Below are positions 1-8,091 of a stretch of DNA of 64,000 bases, in pieces. Position numbers and translations under genes: made by a program. The first letter of the stretch is position 1. Each line of letters opens with the position of its first letter. Below the pieces are notes generated by a model. The model made no database searches, was not told the DNA's origin, and saw only the letters and a program-made list of their open reading frames with translations. The stretch lies in assembly GCF_000166295.1 (NCBI RefSeq), contig NC_017506.1, positions 2,852,001-2,916,000 on the forward strand, given 5' to 3'. The stretch comes from Marinobacter adhaerens HP15 (GTDB lineage: Bacteria; Pseudomonadota; Gammaproteobacteria; Pseudomonadales; Oleiphilaceae).

Positions 1-90
1 AAGCACGGCGAGCACACCGAACACCTCGGTTTCATCCTGGCAGAAATGCAGTTCCTGCAGAGGGCCTATCCCGATGCCACAACATGGTGA
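1..90 (+). CDS. paaC: PaaC, C-terminal end (partial)
   Basis: The first 90 bases read in frame as the last 29 residues of a protein that enters from the left and stops with TGA at 88-90. The tail contains HTEHLGFILAEMQFLQRAYP, which I recognise as the C-terminus of PaaC, the non-catalytic structural subunit that pairs with PaaA in the ring-1,2-phenylacetyl-CoA epoxidase. The stop overlaps the start of paaD, as expected inside a paa operon. Only the end is visible, so the call rests on this tail plus the following genes. Confidence 0.85.
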   Translation, partial: KHGEHTEHLGFILAEMQFLQRAYPDATTW

Positions 91-643
91 TTCAGACAGC
101 CGGTCAGCTGTCGACATTCTGATTGCCAGTGATCGGGTGCCGGCCAACGCCCGCCCCGATCTGCTGACAGAGGACGACATCTGGGCACTTCTTGAAGAGG
201 TCAAAGACCCTGAAGTGCCGGCAGTCAGTGTCGTGGAGCTCGGCATTGTCCGGGCAGTTCACTGGGACGGCAAAGAGCTGTCCATTGACGTGACCCCGAC
301 CTACTCCGGGTGCCCGGCCACCGAACTGATTGAGGAGCTGATCGCCGAGGCGCTACGCGCCGCTGGCTTCCGCGATCCGAAAATCAAACAGGTGCTGACC
401 CCTGCCTGGACCACCGACTGGATCACAGACGAAGGCAAAGAAAAGCTTCGGGCGTTCGGTATCGCGCCACCCGAGGGCAGCTCCAGCAAAATGAGCCTGC
501 TCGGAGAACCGGAAGTCATTGCCTGCCCTCATTGCGGCAGCAAAGACACCGAACGGGTCAGCGAGTTCGGATCCACCGCCTGCAAAGCCCTTTATCGTTG
601 CAAGGAATGCCTCGAGCCCTTCGACTATTTCAAATGCATCTAG
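74..643 (+). CDS. paaD: PaaD, phenylacetyl-CoA epoxidase maturation protein
   Basis: A 189-residue protein that begins inside the last codons of paaC, so the two are translationally coupled. Residues 30-125 form a DUF59/MIP18-type domain typical of iron-sulfur or metal cluster assembly proteins, with the TYSGCPATE motif. The C-terminus carries a CPHCGS knuckle, then CKALYRCKECLEPFDYFKCI, the cysteine-rich tail of PaaD. PaaD is needed for an active epoxidase, probably in maturing the PaaE cluster or the diiron centre. Length and order (paaC-D-E) match the family. Confidence 0.95.
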   Translation: MPQHGDSDSRSAVDILIASDRVPANARPDLLTEDDIWALLEEVKDPEVPAVSVVELGIVRAVHWDGKELSIDVTPTYSGCPATELIEELIAEALRAAGFRDPKIKQVLTPAWTTDWITDEGKEKLRAFGIAPPEGSSSKMSLLGEPEVIACPHCGSKDTERVSEFGSTACKALYRCKECLEPFDYFKCI

Positions 644-656
644 AGCCGATACGATC

Positions 657-1736
657 ATGAACAAATTTTACTCACTGACCCTCAAAGAGGTCAGACCTGA
701 AACAAGAAACGCCGTATCACTTGCTTTTGACGTGCCTGAAGATCTGGCAGACAAGTTTCACTACCAGCAGGGCCAGCACCTGATCGTGCGCACCAAGCTG
801 GATGGCGAGGAAGTTCGCCGCTCCTATTCGATTTGCCGCAGTGTCAACGACCAGGAGCTTCGCATCGCCGTCAAACAGGTTCCTGGCGGTCGCTTCTCCA
901 CCTTTGCCAACGAGCAACTCAAGCCTGGCCAGACTCTGGAAGTCATGCCGCCGCAGGGCCATTTCTCGGTCGATCTGGACCCCGAGCGTGAAGGCAACTA
1001 CCTGGCGGTAGCCGCCGGCAGTGGTATTACTCCGATCCTCTCGATCGTGAAGACCACCCTGGAAACCGAGCCCAAGAGCGAGGTCACCCTGTTCTACGGC
1101 AACAAGGCCACCAGCAGCACCATGTTCCGTGACGAGCTGCAGGACCTGAAAAACGAGTACATGTCCCGCCTTAACCTGGTGTACATCTTCACCCGTGAAG
1201 AACAGGACATCGACCTTTACAACGGTCGTATCGACCACGAGAAGTGCGACAAGCTGTTCGATCACTGGATCAATGCCAAGGAGCTCACGGCGGCCTTTAT
1301 CTGCGGCCCGCAGATGATGACCGAGACCGTGCGCGACTCGCTGCTGAACCACGGCATGGAAAAGAGCAGGATCCACTTCGAACTGTTTACCCCGGCTGGT
1401 GGTGTTCCCCAGGCCCGGAAAGACCGGGATCCGGCACACGTCGATCCCCAGTCAATCAGTGAAGTAACGGTGATCGCTGATGGCCGCTCGCTGACTTTCC
1501 CGCTGGTGCGCGACACCAAGAGCATTCTGGATGCCGGCAATGAAGAAGGCGCGGACCTGCCCTATTCCTGCAAGGCTGGCGTCTGCTCCACATGCCGAGC
1601 CAAGGTCGTGGAGGGCGAGGTAGAGATGGATCAGAACTTTGCTCTGGAAGACTACGAGGTGGAAGCCGGTTACGTGCTTTCCTGCCAGTGCTACCCGATC
1701 AGCGACAAGGTGGTTCTGGACTACGACGAAATGTAG
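657..1736 (+). CDS. paaE: PaaE, phenylacetyl-CoA epoxidase reductase subunit
   Basis: Reductase that passes electrons from NAD(P)H via FAD and a 2Fe-2S cluster to the PaaA diiron site. I choose ATG 657 (359 aa), 13 bases after the paaD stop; the frame is open upstream to 519, but that extension has no family resemblance and lies inside paaD. Domains: FAD-binding (RRSYSICRS near 58-66), NAD-binding (AAGSGITPI near 116-124, CGPQMM near 217), then a C-terminal plant-type ferredoxin with CKAGVCSTCRAKV and a later VLSCQC, giving the four cluster cysteines. Cytosolic; acts with PaaABCD. Confidence 0.96.
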   Translation: MNKFYSLTLKEVRPETRNAVSLAFDVPEDLADKFHYQQGQHLIVRTKLDGEEVRRSYSICRSVNDQELRIAVKQVPGGRFSTFANEQLKPGQTLEVMPPQGHFSVDLDPEREGNYLAVAAGSGITPILSIVKTTLETEPKSEVTLFYGNKATSSTMFRDELQDLKNEYMSRLNLVYIFTREEQDIDLYNGRIDHEKCDKLFDHWINAKELTAAFICGPQMMTETVRDSLLNHGMEKSRIHFELFTPAGGVPQARKDRDPAHVDPQSISEVTVIADGRSLTFPLVRDTKSILDAGNEEGADLPYSCKAGVCSTCRAKVVEGEVEMDQNFALEDYEVEAGYVLSCQCYPISDKVVLDYDEM

Positions 1737-1763
1737 TTTCCGCCCCCAAAACAAGACAAGAGC

Positions 1764-1795
1764 AAGGCAAGTCCCGCAGCAACGGGGCTTGCCTT
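1764..1795 (+). terminator. Hairpin between paaE and paaZ
   Basis: A 13-bp stem (1764-1776 with 1783-1795, one G-U pair) closes a six-base loop CAGCAA. The top strand after it is TTCGCGTTT, so a full U-tract is missing. It could be a leaky terminator or an mRNA stabiliser or processing site separating the epoxidase genes from the ring-cleavage gene. Seen directly; function inferred. Confidence 0.6.
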
Positions 1796-1823
1796 CGCGT
1801 TTCAGAAACGAATGGAGTTTCCC

Positions 1824-3869
1824 ATGTCAGTCCTGAAAAGTTTCATTGCCGGCCAGTGGGTCGGCGAAAAGCCCGCCAAGGCTCTGCCAAGCGCCGTTAA
1901 CGGCGAGATCGTCGCCCACACCCACGACGACACCCTCGATTTCAAGAACGCTGTTGAGTATGGCCGCAAGGTTGGCGGCAAAAACCTCATGGCGATGGAT
2001 TTCCAGGAGCGCGCCCTGGCCCTGAAGGCCATGGCCCTGTACCTCCAGGAGCACAAAAAAGAACTCTACGCCCTGTCGATGCATACCGGTTCCACCAAGG
2101 GCGATAACGGCATCGATATCGACGGTGGTTTCGGCACGCTGTTCTCCTACGCCAGCATGGGCCGCCGCGAACTTCCCTCGGGCAACGTGGTTCACGAAGG
2201 CCCGGTGACTCCGCTGGGCAAGAACAACCACTTTGCAGGCACCCATATCCTGGTTCCCCGCGGCGGCGTTGCGGTTCACATTGACGCCTACAACTTCCCG
2301 GTGTGGGGCATGCTCGAAAAGTTTGCACCCACCTTTCTGGCAGGCATGCCGTCCATCGTGAAGCCGGCCACCTCAACCTGCTACGTGACCGAACTCGCCG
2401 TCCGCCTGATGCAGGAATCCGGCGCGCTTCCGGAAGGCAGCCTGCAGTTGATCATTGGCAGCACCGGCGACCTGTTTGACCATCTGGAAGAGCAGGATGT
2501 GGTGACCTTTACAGGCTCGGCCGCAACGGCACGAAAGCTCAGGAACCACCCGAACATCATCAATCGTTCGATTCCGTTCAACGCCGAGGCCGATTCACTG
2601 AACAGTGCCATTCTGGCGCCGGACGTCACCCCGGAGCACGAAGAATTCGACGTCTTCGTGAAGGAAATCCGCCGCGAGATGACCGCCAAGGCCGGTCAGA
2701 AATGTACCGCCATTCGTCGTATCTTCGTACCGAAAGACCAGGTGAACGCGGTCTGCGACAAGCTGAAAGAGCAGCTCTCCAAGATCACCGTGGGTGACCC
2801 CTCTGTCGAGGGCGTTCGCATGGGTGCACTGGCCTCCATCGACCAGCTGGAAGATGTGAAAGCCAACATCCAGGAATTGCTCAAGACCAGTGAGCTGGTT
2901 GTGGGTGGCGAAGGCAACTTCAAGGCTACCGGCGATGGCACCGAGAAGGGCGCGTTCATCGAACCGCACCTGCTGCTCTGCCGGAACCCGGAGAATGGCT
3001 GCGGCGCCCACGATATTGAGGCTTTTGGCCCGGTTGCTACCGTAATCCCTTACGAGACCATCGATGATGCGGTTGAGTTGTGCTCCAGAGGTCGCGGTTC
3101 CCTGGTTACCACACTGACCACCCGTGATCCCGCCATTGCCGGCAGGATCGCCCCGCTGCTGGCCGCGTTCCATGGCCGCCTGCACCTGCTGGATGCCGAA
3201 GCCGCAAAGGAATCCACAGGCCACGGTTCGCCCCTGCCCATGCTGAAGCATGGCGGCCCCGGTCGTGCCGGTGGTGGTGAGGAACTGGGCGGTATCCGTG
3301 CGGTTCACCACTACCTGCAGCGCACCGCAATCCAGGGCTCACCCAGCATGCTGGCTGCGGTTACCCGCGAGTATGTACGCGGTGCCGATCTGATCGAAAC
3401 CGACGTGCACCCGTTCCGTCGCCACTTCGAAGACCTGCAGATCAACGAATCGCTGCTGACTCACCGACGCACCGTTACCGAAGCCGACATCGTCAACTTC
3501 GGCTGCCTGTCCGGTGATCACTTCTACATGCACTTTGATGAAATCGCAGCACGGGACTCCCAGTTCGGCAAGCGTATTGCCCACGGTTATTTCGTGCTTT
3601 CCGCTGCTGCCGGCCTGTTTGTCTATCCGGGCGAGGGCCCCGTGCTGGCTAACTATGGTCTGGACACACTGCGCTTCATTGAACCGGTTGCCCCGGGAGA
3701 CACCATCCGGGCACGACTGACCTGCAAGCGCAAGATTGATCAGGGTCGGACATCTCCGGACGGACATCCTCAGGGTGTGGTGGTCTGGGACGTCCAGGTT
3801 CACAACCAGAACGACGAAATGGTTGCGAGCTACGACATCCTGACACTGGTTGCCAAGAAGCCCGAGTAA
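1824..3869 (+). CDS. paaZ: PaaZ, bifunctional oxepin-CoA hydrolase / aldehyde dehydrogenase
   Basis: Opens the oxepin-CoA ring and oxidises the resulting semialdehyde to 3-oxo-5,6-dehydrosuberyl-CoA. I start at ATG 1824 (681 aa) because GGAG at 1815 fits it; an ATG at 1812 is in frame but poorly placed. The aldehyde dehydrogenase part covers about 1-520, with the catalytic cysteine in AGQKCTAIRR (about 294) and VTFTGSAAT. The MaoC-like hotdog hydratase covers about 530-681 with GDHFYMHFDE and AHGYFVLS, containing the expected Asp/His pair. Both halves look intact, and length matches E. coli PaaZ. Confidence 0.96.
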   Translation: MSVLKSFIAGQWVGEKPAKALPSAVNGEIVAHTHDDTLDFKNAVEYGRKVGGKNLMAMDFQERALALKAMALYLQEHKKELYALSMHTGSTKGDNGIDIDGGFGTLFSYASMGRRELPSGNVVHEGPVTPLGKNNHFAGTHILVPRGGVAVHIDAYNFPVWGMLEKFAPTFLAGMPSIVKPATSTCYVTELAVRLMQESGALPEGSLQLIIGSTGDLFDHLEEQDVVTFTGSAATARKLRNHPNIINRSIPFNAEADSLNSAILAPDVTPEHEEFDVFVKEIRREMTAKAGQKCTAIRRIFVPKDQVNAVCDKLKEQLSKITVGDPSVEGVRMGALASIDQLEDVKANIQELLKTSELVVGGEGNFKATGDGTEKGAFIEPHLLLCRNPENGCGAHDIEAFGPVATVIPYETIDDAVELCSRGRGSLVTTLTTRDPAIAGRIAPLLAAFHGRLHLLDAEAAKESTGHGSPLPMLKHGGPGRAGGGEELGGIRAVHHYLQRTAIQGSPSMLAAVTREYVRGADLIETDVHPFRRHFEDLQINESLLTHRRTVTEADIVNFGCLSGDHFYMHFDEIAARDSQFGKRIAHGYFVLSAAAGLFVYPGEGPVLANYGLDTLRFIEPVAPGDTIRARLTCKRKIDQGRTSPDGHPQGVVVWDVQVHNQNDEMVASYDILTLVAKKPE

Positions 3870-3925
3870 CACCGGGCTTTCCTGTTTTCTCCCTGTCCTG
3901 GACCCCAGGGAGAAAGCGTCAGGCA

Positions 3926-3967
3926 AATAAAAGGGGGACAGGTCGCAAGACCTGTCCCCCTTTTATT
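3926..3967. terminator. Perfect 19-bp palindromic bidirectional terminator
   Basis: Arms 3926-3944 and 3949-3967 are exact reverse complements around the tetraloop GCAA. Each arm has a GC-rich base-paired core flanked by A on one side and T on the other, so both strands end in TTTTATT. It sits between convergent paaZ and the liv operon and can stop transcription from both. The GGGGGACAGG core resembles a class of dispersed repeats in Proteobacteria, so it may also be a repeat copy. Confidence 0.9.
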
Positions 3968-3989
3968 GGTGCAAGAAAAACCCGGGCGC

Positions 3990-5354
3990 TTACATGCCCA
4001 GATAGGCTTCCCGCACCTTCTCATTGCTGAGCAGCTCACGGCCGGTCCCTTCGATCACTACCTTGCCGGTTTCCAGCACGTAGCCGCGATCTGCCAGAGC
4101 CAGCGCCTGGGAGGCATTCTGCTCTACCAGGAAGATGGTAATACCCTCTTCCTTGAGTTCCTTGACGATGTTGAAGATCTCCTCAATGATCAACGGCGCC
4201 AGACCCATGCTGGGCTCATCCAGCAGCAGCAGTCTTGGCTTGGCCATCAGGGCACGGCCCATAGCAAGCATCTGTTGCTGGCCACCGGAGAGCTCGCCTG
4301 CCAGGTTATGGCGCTTCTGTCGCAGAATCGGAAACTTGGTGTACATCCGTTCCAGATCGTCCATTACCTCGGGGGTTTTGCCACGGGTATAGGCGCCCAG
4401 AAGCAGGTTGTCATGAACGCTCAAGTCCTTGAACACCTGCCGGCCTTCAGGCACCTGGACGATGCCATCAGCTACCCTCTGATCGGCAGTGATCTTCGAG
4501 AGATCCTTGCCTTCAAAGGTGATGGCACCCCGGTCTGTGGGCTGAAGACCCGAGATAGTCATCAACAGTGTGGATTTGCCAGCACCATTGGCGCCTACCA
4601 GTGACACGATCTCACCACTGTTGATGTGGATGTCCACATCATGCAGCACTTCAATCTGGCCGTAGGACGTTACCAGTCCCTTGATGGACAGCATCTCTTC
4701 TTTGGCATGAGGCGCAGTCACCCGGTCTGCGTGCTTCAGGCCGAGACCACCGAATTTCTCGGGGGTATAACTGACAATCTGGTGCCGCAATTCCCGGAAT
4801 TCCTCCCGGACGCGCTCACCGAACAGAGGATCATTTTCCACGTCCCGCGCTTCAATGATCTGCTGCCAGTCTTCCTCGGTCAGGAGTTTACGGGCCCGTG
4901 GAATAACCACGCCCTCTTCCTTGCGAATGTGTTTGCGCAAGGCTTCCGTGAAACGGGCCAGAGCATGGCTGAACTCTTCGCGACCTTCCGGCCAGCCTTT
5001 TTCACACTCCGCCAACAACTGGCGCAACTCCACCAGCTTTTCATGACCGATGACATAGCCCTTCGCCAGCTTCTCCAGCAGAGGCGCTGTCTCGGGGGAC
5101 TTCTCACTGAGCCGTTTGTAGAGCTCAATGTCAGTGGGCGTGCTATGGACCCGCTGGGAGAAGTGCTGAATGTAATCAAAAATGGTCTTCAGCAGCCGCT
5201 CATCCGGGCGCTGATCGTTAAGGTTCATATCACTCAGCAACTGGTCCAGCAGATCCAGAATCCGCCACAGCGCCTGGTGTTCATGAACAATAATCCGTAC
5301 GGCCTGCTCACTGCGTGACTGGGCAGGCGCCATTTCAGTATTTTGCTCGCTCAT
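3990..5354 (-). CDS. Hemerythrin-like domain fused to LivF-type ABC ATPase
   Basis: One 454-residue open frame joins two domains. Residues about 15-160 form a hemerythrin/HHE-type four-helix bundle with candidate ligands H24 or H26, H64 or H70, H104, and the H142-x3-E146 pair; the second motif lacks the usual glutamate (HSTPTD). After a linker, residues 221-454 are a complete LivF: Walker A GANGAGKST (254-262), signature LSGGQ (355-359), Walker B LLLLDEP (375-381). LivF proteins are normally about 235 aa. The start has GGAG upstream; an internal ATG at M221 could give free LivF but has only an abutting GAAGAG. It lies 17 bases after livG. The N-terminal role is unknown; O2, redox or NO sensing is inference. 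Confidence 0.88.
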   Translation of the reverse strand: MSEQNTEMAPAQSRSEQAVRIIVHEHQALWRILDLLDQLLSDMNLNDQRPDERLLKTIFDYIQHFSQRVHSTPTDIELYKRLSEKSPETAPLLEKLAKGYVIGHEKLVELRQLLAECEKGWPEGREEFSHALARFTEALRKHIRKEEGVVIPRARKLLTEEDWQQIIEARDVENDPLFGERVREEFRELRHQIVSYTPEKFGGLGLKHADRVTAPHAKEEMLSIKGLVTSYGQIEVLHDVDIHINSGEIVSLVGANGAGKSTLLMTISGLQPTDRGAITFEGKDLSKITADQRVADGIVQVPEGRQVFKDLSVHDNLLLGAYTRGKTPEVMDDLERMYTKFPILRQKRHNLAGELSGGQQQMLAMGRALMAKPRLLLLDEPSMGLAPLIIEEIFNIVKELKEEGITIFLVEQNASQALALADRGYVLETGKVVIEGTGRELLSNEKVREAYLGM

Positions 5355-5371
5355 GTGAAATGTCTCCTTGC

Positions 5372-6130
5372 TCAGCCACCCAGATAGGCGGCGATAACAT
5401 CCGGGTTCTGGCGAATTTCCTCGGGGGTCCCTTCCGCCAGAACACGGCCATAGTTAAGCACCAGCAACCGATCGGATATCCCCATCACCAGTTTCATATC
5501 GTGCTCAACCAGCATTACCGTGGTGCCCTGATCCGCAATTTTCCGGATCAGATCCTCCAGGGCAGCGGTTTCAACCGCGTTCAAACCGGCGGCGGGCTCG
5601 TCCAGGAGGATTACCTTTGGTTCAGCGGCCAATGCCCGGGCAATCTCCAGGCGCTTCAGCGCGCCATAGGACATCGCCGATGCTTCGGCATCCAGGTAGT
5701 CACCGCATCCCACGTACTCCATCAGCTCGGCGGCGCGCTTGCGGGCCGCGGCCTCGTTGCGGCGCAAGGAAGGCAAACGGAACAGGGTCGTAAACAGGCT
5801 GCTTTTGAGCTGCAGATGCCGGCCCAGCATCACGTTTTCGATGGCGGTCATGTTCATGCAGATCTGCATCTGCTGGAACGTGCGGCACATGCCCCGCTCT
5901 GCCAGTTCATTGGGCTCCAGCTTGGCGGTGCTCTCACCATTCAGCAGGATCTCGCCTTTGGTCGGCGTATAGAGCCCTGTGATCAGGTTAAACAGCGTTG
6001 TCTTGCCGGCACCATTGGGGCCGATAACAGAATAGACCTGTCCGGCTTCAACCGAAAAGCTGACGCCTTCCACCGCATGGACACCACCAAAGGCTTTATC
6101 CAGCCCCTTTACTTCGACCAGTGCTGTCAT
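5372..6130 (-). CDS. livG: LivG-type ABC transporter ATPase
   Basis: 252-residue ATPase of the hydrophobic amino acid uptake (HAAT) ABC family. Walker A GPNGAGKTT (about 37-45), signature region MSYGALKRLEIARAL, Walker B VILLDEPAAGLN, switch histidine in LVEHDM. The signature LSYG type instead of LSGGQ is normal for LivG. It overlaps livM by four bases (ATGA), so the two are coupled. It should pair with the downstream LivF-type ATPase under LivH and LivM. The substrate is probably an aromatic or other carboxylic acid given the paa context; that is inference. Confidence 0.93.
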   Translation of the reverse strand: MTALVEVKGLDKAFGGVHAVEGVSFSVEAGQVYSVIGPNGAGKTTLFNLITGLYTPTKGEILLNGESTAKLEPNELAERGMCRTFQQMQICMNMTAIENVMLGRHLQLKSSLFTTLFRLPSLRRNEAAARKRAAELMEYVGCGDYLDAEASAMSYGALKRLEIARALAAEPKVILLDEPAAGLNAVETAALEDLIRKIADQGTTVMLVEHDMKLVMGISDRLLVLNYGRVLAEGTPEEIRQNPDVIAAYLGG

Positions 6131-7134
6131 GCCTCACCTCCCGCTTTCTTGCGCATTTTCTTGGAAACAAACGCGGTCAGTGTGGGCAGCAGCCCTTTTG
6201 GCATGAAAATCATGGTGAGCATCAGGATCAGGCCGAACATGACATGTTCCAGCTCCTGGAAATCTGCCAGAACCTGGGGCAAAAGCTTCAGCACCACGGC
6301 GCCAAGAATGACACCGAAGGTCGAGCCCATACCACCCAGAACAACCATGGTGATGAACAGGATGGAGAATTCGAAGCTTGCTACCGCAGGCGTAATGAAG
6401 CCCTGGAAGTGGGCATAAAGACTGCCCATCAGGCTGGCGTAGATCGCCGAGATCACGAACACCAGGCTTTTGTATTTCGCGGTGTTCACACCGACAACGC
6501 TGGCAGCCACTTCCGAGCCGTGAACCGAACGCAGCGCCCGGCCAATCGGCGATTCAATGAGGTTCAGAGCAAACCACACCGCTACCAGAAGCACCACGCT
6601 GGCGAAGATATACCAGGCCTGGAAGCCTTCGATCGTGATACCGAACAGCGAATAGCGACCAAACGCGCTCAGCTCCCAGCCAAATATTTCGAAAGCCGGC
6701 ACCGGCATACCGTCTGGCCCGCCGGTCAGTGCACGCTCGTTGTTCAGGATGATGGCAATAATAAAACCAACGGCAAGCGTCGCCATGGAAAGGTAGTGGC
6801 CTTTCAGACGCAGAATCGGACGGCCGACAATCCAGGCAATCGCGCCCACAACGATGGCTCCAACCACCAGAGCAGGTACCGATGACCAGCCATAAGTACC
6901 GGTTGCGATGCCGGTAAAATAAGCGCCGAGGCCAAAGAAGCCGGCATGTCCCAGGCTGATCTGGCCGGCAAAACCTACCAGAAGGTTCAGGCCAACAACC
7001 GTAGCGGCAATGATCGCCATCTGGGTAACCAGTTCGTAGTGAAACGGGTTGCCCAGAAACGCGGGCAGAATGACAAGAATGAGGGCGAGGATCACCAGTC
7101 CCCGCAGGCGCGACTGCATAAACGTGTTCAACAT
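6127..7134 (-). CDS. livM: LivM-type ABC transporter permease
   Basis: 335-residue inner membrane permease with about nine hydrophobic segments and the family's GHAGFFGLGAY and GRPILRLKGHYLSMATLA motifs near 60-130. A cytoplasmic basic tail (SKKMRKKAGGE) ends it. The start codon overlaps the livH stop by one base, and the end overlaps the livG start, so livH-M-G form a coupled unit. Forms the translocation pore with LivH. Confidence 0.93.
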   Translation of the reverse strand: MLNTFMQSRLRGLVILALILVILPAFLGNPFHYELVTQMAIIAATVVGLNLLVGFAGQISLGHAGFFGLGAYFTGIATGTYGWSSVPALVVGAIVVGAIAWIVGRPILRLKGHYLSMATLAVGFIIAIILNNERALTGGPDGMPVPAFEIFGWELSAFGRYSLFGITIEGFQAWYIFASVVLLVAVWFALNLIESPIGRALRSVHGSEVAASVVGVNTAKYKSLVFVISAIYASLMGSLYAHFQGFITPAVASFEFSILFITMVVLGGMGSTFGVILGAVVLKLLPQVLADFQELEHVMFGLILMLTMIFMPKGLLPTLTAFVSKKMRKKAGGEA

Positions 7135-8009
7135 CAGACGCGCTCCACTACCTTGGCACCGAACAATCCGCGGGGCATGAAGAACAGCACCAGCAGGATC
7201 ATGGAGAATGCAACGGCATCCTTGTAGTCCGATGAAATGTAGCCGGCCGCCATGGCTTCAACGATGCCTAGCGAGAGACCACCGACCACCGCGCCAACAC
7301 CGCTACCCAGGCCGCCAATGGCAGCCGCCACAAAGCCTTTCAGCCCCAGAATGATACCGATGTCGTAGGACGTGAACGTGATCGGGGCAACAACAATACC
7401 GGCCACGGAGCCCAGTAATGCCGAAACCATGAATGCCAGCATCAGAACCATCTGAGTCCGGATACCGACAAGACGCGCAGCCTCCTTGTTCATGGATGTC
7501 GCCAGGATAGCCTTGCCAATCAGTGTCTTGGTAAAGAAAAGCACCAGGCCGACCACCAGGATCGCGCCAATACCGAGAACCCAGAGGCTCTGGCTATTCA
7601 ATACCGCTCCGAAAACTTCAATAGGCTGGTCTGTGCTGAAATTCTGCATCACATGGTATTCCTTGCCCCAGACAACCTGGGCAATACCACGGATAAAGAT
7701 CGACGCCCCGATGGTGATAATGATCAGGGTAACAACATCGGCCTGCTTGGCAGGTGCAATCGCGAACCGCTGCAGGGCGACGCCAAGAATACCGGCCAGA
7801 ATGACCGCCAACACGACTGCCAGGATCATGGGCACGCCCATGGCCGTAAGCGAAACCGTAGCCATGCCTCCAATCATCAGAAACTCGCCCTGGGCGAAGT
7901 TGATGACGTGACTGGCGTTGTAGATGAGGGTAAAGCCGAGGGCTATCAGGGCGTAAGTCGCACCGATAGTAATCCCGGTGAACAGGTACTGTAAGAATTC
8001 TGCGAGCAT
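7134..8009 (-). CDS. livH: LivH-type ABC transporter permease
   Basis: 291-residue polytopic permease. The N-terminal GITIGATYALIALGFTLIYN and the following HVINFAQGEFLMIGG are hallmark LivH sequences, and IGGLGSGVGAVVGGLSLGI near 235 is the coupling-region signature. It follows livK after an 82-base spacer holding a strong hairpin, consistent with livK being made in excess. Inner membrane; partner of LivM. Confidence 0.94.
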   Translation of the reverse strand: MLAEFLQYLFTGITIGATYALIALGFTLIYNASHVINFAQGEFLMIGGMATVSLTAMGVPMILAVVLAVILAGILGVALQRFAIAPAKQADVVTLIIITIGASIFIRGIAQVVWGKEYHVMQNFSTDQPIEVFGAVLNSQSLWVLGIGAILVVGLVLFFTKTLIGKAILATSMNKEAARLVGIRTQMVLMLAFMVSALLGSVAGIVVAPITFTSYDIGIILGLKGFVAAAIGGLGSGVGAVVGGLSLGIVEAMAAGYISSDYKDAVAFSMILLVLFFMPRGLFGAKVVERV

Positions 8010-8031
8010 AGCGGTGGTTCCGGTCGAACAT

Positions 8032-8071
8032 CGGCTGGCGACTTACCCTGAATAGGGGGCGTCGCCAGCCG
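8032..8071 (-). terminator. Hairpin between livK and livH
   Basis: Arms CGGCTGGCGAC (8032-8042) and GTCGCCAGCCG (8061-8071) pair perfectly, with an inner ACCCT/AGGGG pairing in the loop. No U-tract follows in the direction of transcription. Such stems after binding-protein genes commonly act as partial terminators or 3' stabilisers that raise binding-protein levels over permease levels; that role is inferred. Confidence 0.65.
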
Positions 8072-8091
8072 CGAGACAGGTTAAAGGGGTA

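Noticed and set aside
519..656. N-terminal extension of paaE from an in-frame ATG at 519
   Set aside because: It lies within paaD, has no family similarity, and the ATG at 657 fits operon spacing.
5315..6418. Long plus-strand frame opposite livG and the fused LivF gene
   Set aside because: It is an antisense shadow of well-matched genes and has no recognisable domain.
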